From Balneolaceae bacterium (GTDB taxonomy: Bacteria; Bacteroidota; Rhodothermia; Balneolales; Balneolaceae), in the NCBI GenBank assembly GCA_007123985.1, contig SLGA01000052.1, positions 1-10,627 on the forward strand: a DNA stretch of 10,627 nucleotides, given 5' to 3'. Shown in pieces: positions 7,932 through 10,627 of the stretch; within the stretch, counting starts at the first letter, position 1, and each line of letters opens with the position of its first letter. The position numbers and the translations under genes are program-made. The notes below the pieces were generated by a model, which saw only the letters and a program-made list of their open reading frames with translations, was not told where the DNA came from and searched no databases.

Positions 7932-9036
7932 AAAACCGCACTCTAATCTCAATTTCACGGTTTAAACCCGCTACTGTATACGTATTGGCGGCACTTCTAA
8001 TGATATCTAGCTGACCTTCATTAAATACCGAAAGGGGAAGATCGATTTGCTCTCTGGCAATTTGCCTTTGTGTAAGATGAACAGCTGTTACTGTAGGGCT
8101 TGCCAAAATACCGTTATTTCCAAGAGAGCCTCCAATGCCAATGATGATATCATCATCCGGCAGAAATTCAGCTAATACAATGGATGCCTGGGACGATGCA
8201 CTCCCTATTCTTTCACCTGTGCTAATTTCATATACCTGCATCCGATTTCCGTAATATGTTGTTATGTGCGATGCATTTTCACTTAAAGATACTCCTCTAA
8301 GCTGCTCATCGGGTGTATGGCTGAAAATCTGGTTGCCAAACCGATCGAAAATTAAAACCTCATCAACCGATCCGGTAGTTACAATCATAGAAATAAAGGC
8401 ACCATCTGCACTTACTTTAAGTGATTTTATTTCTCTCTCTGTGGAATTAAACAGTGTCTCAAGGTAATCCTCAGCAAAAACAACCCTTGCCCGAGAACCC
8501 GTATCAGAGCCATAAGCAATTACCGGATTGTACAAAACAACCGTTCGTCCGGCCTTATCAGAAGAAAGTTGCGACTCTCTTTCACCATCCACACTTTGAG
8601 AGCTATTGGAAACTATGTATGCAACCTCTCCCTTTGCATCAAAAAAAGTGAAGTTGGCTACATTATCCCGAACTACTGTGCGCCCGTCATCAAACTGATA
8701 AACTTTCAGGGTGTTATCTGATGGATCAAAAAATTCAAGCTCTTTTTCTAACAGACTGTTGCCCGTATCATCAAAATTGTTCAGAACAAGAGCTTCTCTA
8801 CGTAACAAGAATGAGAGTTTGCTTCTCTGATGGGACATTGCCCATGAAGCCGGATCGAAAAGTTGCTCTTCAGAAAACTGAAAAGATCCATTTGAGATTG
8901 TTATTACACTGTTTTTAGTTGGAAAAGTGCTTGTACTGTTGCCGGAGTGATCCGGATTTTGAGTGATGGTTATAGATTGTGAAAATGATGATTGAACCAG
9001 AAACGATAAGAAGAGAATTAAAGAGATATACTTCAT
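7930..9036 (-). CDS. Secreted protein of unknown function with propeller-like repeats
   Basis: I do not recognise a named family. From the chosen ATG at 9036 the product has 368 residues and begins with a clear signal peptide (MKYISLILFLSFLVQ..., likely cut near SSFS|QS at 19/20), so it is exported to the periplasm or outer surface. The mature part is rich in beta-strand sequence and lacks Cys. It has segments resembling WD40/propeller blades, for example LKVSADGAFISM...VLIFDRFGN at about 206-235 and VSLSENASHITTYYGNRMQVYE at about 250-271. No catalytic motif or lipobox is visible. The frame is open upstream to an ATG at 9111, but that start would bury the signal peptide after 25 residues and overlap the divergent glycosyltransferase start, so 9036 is preferred. 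It is divergent from the glycosyltransferase and convergent with clpC. Confidence 0.78.
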   Translation of the reverse strand: MKYISLILFLSFLVQSSFSQSITITQNPDHSGNSTSTFPTKNSVITISNGSFQFSEEQLFDPASWAMSHQRSKLSFLLRREALVLNNFDDTGNSLLEKELEFFDPSDNTLKVYQFDDGRTVVRDNVANFTFFDAKGEVAYIVSNSSQSVDGERESQLSSDKAGRTVVLYNPVIAYGSDTGSRARVVFAEDYLETLFNSTEREIKSLKVSADGAFISMIVTTGSVDEVLIFDRFGNQIFSHTPDEQLRGVSLSENASHITTYYGNRMQVYEISTGERIGSASSQASIVLAEFLPDDDIIIGIGGSLGNNGILASPTVTAVHLTQRQIAREQIDLPLSVFNEGQLDIIRSAANTYTVAGLNREIEIRVRF

Positions 9037-9105
9037 CAGATGATATTGGATTGTTATTATATTATCTGCCTGTAAAGAACGAGAATTTTGAAATGAATTG
9101 CATAC
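9037..9105. promoter_or_regulatory. Divergent spacer between the secreted protein and glycosyltransferase genes
   Basis: This 69-bp spacer should hold both promoters. On the minus strand a TATAAT hexamer lies within the T/A-rich stretch around 9054-9060, without a good -35 partner. No plus-strand promoter stands out. Assigned from gene orientation only. Confidence 0.3.
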
Positions 9106-10065
9106 ATGCACTATTCAATTATTATACCGGTCTACAACAGGCCGGACGAAATCGGAGAGCTGCTGGAGAGTTTAACCATGCAGACCTACAAAGACTTTGA
9201 AGTAATCATTGTAGAAGATGGTTCCGAAATAACTTGTAAAAGTATTACTGATTTGTATGCCGATTCGTTGAATATCCGATATTACTACAAAGAAAACAGC
9301 GGGCAGGGATTTTCCCGAAATTATGGTTTTGAGCGGGCAAACGGTGATTATTTAGTTGTATTTGATTCAGATTGCATCATTCCTTCTCACTATTTTGAAC
9401 ACGTTACCAAACAACTTAACCTCACAAAGGCAGATTGCTGGGGAGGTCCCGACAGGGCACTTTCTTCTTTTACACCCGTCCAAAAAGCCATAAACTATAG
9501 CATGACATCCCTCCTGACAACCGGAGGAATAAGAGGAGGCACAAAAAAATCAGAGGGTTTTCATCCAAGAAGTTTTAATATGGGGATTAGCAGAGGCGTC
9601 TTTAAACAGACAGGTGGGTACAAAATTACCCGAATGGGTGAAGATATTGAGTTCAGCATTCGAATTATAAAGTACGGCTTTAAGAGCGTGCTGATACATG
9701 ATGCATATGTTTACCACAAGCGAAGAACCGGTCTTAGAGAATTCTATTCACAACTTCACTTTTTTGGGAGAGCACGCATAAATATCTCACGTTATTACCC
9801 TGATGAGTTAAACCTCATACATTTTTTCCCGGTTCTATTCTTTATTGGGTATCTCACTATGTTACCTCTATTTTTTCTTGCAGCTAAAGCAGCATCCGTA
9901 CTTTTTATCAGCTATCTGATTTATACACTTCTGCTTTTCGCCCACAGTTTTCAAACAGAAAAAAGCATCTACATATCTGCCTTATCTGTGGCAGCTGCCT
10001 ACATTCAATTCACAGCGTATGGATTAGGGTTTTTAAGTGAGTTATTGAGTGATCATTCAGTATAA
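9106..10065 (+). CDS. Family 2 glycosyltransferase with C-terminal membrane segments
   Basis: The product (319 aa) is a GT-A fold glycosyltransferase of family GT2, which moves a sugar from a nucleotide donor to an acceptor. The N-terminus SIIIPVYNRPDEIGELLESL (4-23) is the family hallmark. VEDGS at 36-40 is the nucleotide-binding Asp site, GQGFSRNYG at 67-75 and the metal-binding DSD at 87-89 follow, and the GED triad at 178-180 provides the probable catalytic base. From about 238 onward there are roughly three hydrophobic segments (238-262, 265-280, 287-312), so the enzyme is probably anchored in the inner membrane with its catalytic domain in the cytoplasm. This suggests a role in polysaccharide, glycolipid or polyprenyl-linked sugar synthesis, but the substrate cannot be read from the sequence. 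The ATG at 9106 fits the family N-terminus; no strong Shine-Dalgarno is present. No other envelope-sugar genes are adjacent in the window. Confidence 0.92.
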   Translation: MHYSIIIPVYNRPDEIGELLESLTMQTYKDFEVIIVEDGSEITCKSITDLYADSLNIRYYYKENSGQGFSRNYGFERANGDYLVVFDSDCIIPSHYFEHVTKQLNLTKADCWGGPDRALSSFTPVQKAINYSMTSLLTTGGIRGGTKKSEGFHPRSFNMGISRGVFKQTGGYKITRMGEDIEFSIRIIKYGFKSVLIHDAYVYHKRRTGLREFYSQLHFFGRARINISRYYPDELNLIHFFPVLFFIGYLTMLPLFFLAAKAASVLFISYLIYTLLLFAHSFQTEKSIYISALSVAAAYIQFTAYGLGFLSELLSDHSV

Positions 10066-10146
10066 AATAGATGAATTTTTTTGCCCGCCTTAAATTGCAT
10101 ACAGATTCTAAAACCTTTATCTTGTAATTCTTTTGACGACATGATC

Positions 10147-10177
10147 TTTGAGTATCAAAATTCGTCAGATTACTTTG
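10147..10177 (+). promoter_or_regulatory. Candidate Bacteroidota-type promoter for tRNA-Pro
   Basis: TTTG at 10147-10150 and TTACTTTG at 10170-10177 are separated by 19 nt, one mismatch from TTTG-N19-21-TAnnTTTG. The tRNA begins at 10204, a suitable distance for a short 5' leader. The -7 region resembles the clpC candidate (ACTTT then G, A, A). The remainder of 10066-10203 shows no gene. Confidence 0.4.
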
Positions 10178-10203
10178 AAATATTGAACAATTATTTCATT
10201 ATT

Positions 10204-10277
10204 CGGGGAGTGGCGCAGCCCGGTAGCGCATTCGCTTTGGGAGCGAAGGGTCGCAGGTTCAAATCCTGTCTCCCCGA
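10204..10277 (+). tRNA. tRNA-Pro (anticodon TGG)
   Basis: The 74-nt gene folds into a full cloverleaf: acceptor CGGGGAG (10204-10210) with CTCCCCG (10270-10276), D-stem GCGC, anticodon stem TTCGC/GCGAA, and anticodon TGG at 10238-10240 reading proline CCN codons. The C1-G72 pair and A73 discriminator are typical for bacterial tRNA-Pro. No CCA is encoded (the next bases are CTT), so the end is added by the CCA-adding enzyme. A T-rich run at 10279-10288 follows and could end transcription. Confidence 0.96.
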
Positions 10278-10425
10278 CTTTTTATTTTCCTGATATTACT
10301 TACAGACATTTAAAAGAAGGAAAATATCTGAATAAATTAATCGAGTTCTTAACATTGAACTATACACGGGTACTCGAAATAAGTACAATTCAGCACCGAT
10401 AATTCACCGTTAAGAATTGATTTGA

Positions 10426-10499
10426 GCGCCCGTAGCTCAACTGGATAGAGCAACTGCCTTCTAAGCAGTAGGTTTCAGGTTCAAGTCCTGACGGGCGTA
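10426..10499 (+). tRNA. tRNA-Arg (anticodon TCT)
   Basis: The 74-nt gene forms a complete cloverleaf: acceptor GCGCCCG (10426-10432) with CGGGCGT (10492-10498, one G-T wobble), anticodon stem ACTGC/GCAGT, and anticodon TCT at 10460-10462 reading AGA/AGG. The T-stem is TCAGG/CCTGA with loop TTCAAGT. No CCA is encoded. It lies 148 bp after tRNA-Pro, in the same orientation; the spacer holds no gene I can see and no obvious promoter, so cotranscription is possible. Its 3' end is repeated 122 bp downstream. Confidence 0.96.
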
Positions 10500-10505
10500 C
10501 AAGAA
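10478..10505 (+). repeat. Direct repeat copy 1: tRNA-Arg 3' end plus flank (possible att site)
   Basis: This 28-bp segment covers the last two bases of the T-stem 5' arm, the T-loop, the rest of the tRNA and six downstream bases. It is identical to 10600-10627, with an offset of 122 bp. The left edge of identity is sharp (A at 10477 versus C at 10599). A tRNA 3' end with a downstream duplicate is the usual footprint of a tyrosine-recombinase attachment site that targets the T-arm. No recombinase gene is in the window. Confidence 0.7.
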
Positions 10506-10509
10506 TTAA

Positions 10510-10525
10510 GGATGAGATTTCATCC
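10510..10525 (+). other. Short hairpin after tRNA-Arg
   Basis: GGATGA and TCATCC pair perfectly across a GATT loop, starting 11 nt after the tRNA. There is no T-run after it, so it is not a convincing terminator; it may help define the tRNA precursor 3' end. It may also be chance. Confidence 0.25.
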
Positions 10526-10599
10526 GTAACATGATTCACTTATTGATTTTGAAGTAAAACGTTCTTCCATGGCGTTGATCTTGCGAAGCAGTGCTCCGC

Positions 10600-10627
10600 G
10601 GTTCAAGTCCTGACGGGCGTACAAGAA
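10600..10627 (+). repeat. Direct repeat copy 2: displaced tRNA-Arg 3' end at the window edge
   Basis: An exact 28-bp copy of 10478-10505 that runs to the last base of the window, so its true right end is unknown. The bases before it (CCGC) do not pair with the CCTGA arm, so no second tRNA is present; this is only a 3' fragment. It could be attR of an integrated or decayed element, the start of a second 122-bp tandem unit, or an assembly break at a repeat. Confidence 0.7.

Noticed and set aside
9037..9111. Longer start for the secreted protein, ATG at 9111
   Set aside because: It would put 25 residues before a clear signal peptide and overlap the start of the divergent glycosyltransferase gene.
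8979..9200. A 73-codon plus-strand frame across the divergent spacer
   Set aside because: It overlaps the 5' ends of two better-supported genes in other frames, and its sequence is not protein-like.
10081..10293. A 70-codon plus-strand open frame containing GVAQPGSAFALGAKGRRFKSC
   Set aside because: This peptide is simply the translation of the tRNA-Pro gene, a common false gene call.
10346..10416. Inverted repeat TTCTTAAC / GTTAAGAA between the two tRNA genes
   Set aside because: Eight matching bases some 55 nt apart in AT-rich DNA are expected by chance, and no other structure supports it.
10506..10599. Possible degenerate second tRNA between the repeat copies
   Set aside because: The bases before the second repeat cannot form a T-stem, and no acceptor 5' arm or anticodon stem is present; only a tRNA 3' end is duplicated.

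Overview
The window looks like an ordinary stretch of housekeeping chromosome from a Bacteroidota-related bacterium. A Balneolota, Rhodothermota or similar lineage is my best guess. The reasons are the cmk-rpsA pair encoding a long S1 protein with an acidic N-terminal extension, the S20 sequence type, mostly weak Shine-Dalgarno sequences, AT-rich spacers, and two promoter candidates of the TTTG / TAnnTTTG kind. The lineage is an inference from these family traits, not from a database comparison.

Layout from left to right. Positions 1-243 are AT-rich and hold at most a promoter for a small basic protein of unknown function (244-495, +). That gene converges on the cmk-rpsA operon (minus strand, 3238 to 566), and the two share a strong hairpin terminator at 510-537. 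A 133-bp divergent spacer separates cmk from rpsT-gpmI on the plus strand. rpsT encodes ribosomal protein S20 and gpmI the cofactor-independent phosphoglycerate mutase. gpmI begins with TTG only 4 nt after the rpsT stop. After a 154-bp spacer with a promoter candidate comes clpC (5291-7867, +), a complete ClpC-type AAA+ unfoldase ending at a strong hairpin terminator (7898-7931).

On the minus strand, 7930-9036 encodes a secreted protein of unknown function with WD40/propeller-like strands. It is divergent from a family 2 glycosyltransferase with C-terminal membrane segments (9106-10065, +). The right end has tRNA-Pro(TGG) and tRNA-Arg(TCT), neither with an encoded CCA.

The genes shown are mainly translation (S1, S20, two tRNAs), nucleotide supply (Cmk), glycolysis (GpmI) and protein quality control (ClpC), plus two envelope-related genes. 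I see no defence system, CRISPR array, transposase or recombinase gene, and no clear new multi-gene system.

The one real structural surprise is at the extreme right. The 3' end of tRNA-Arg plus 6 flanking bases (28 bp, 10478-10505) is repeated exactly at 10600-10627, where the window stops. This is the pattern of an integrative-element attachment site, a 122-bp tandem repeat, or an assembly break at a repeat. The window cannot tell these apart.
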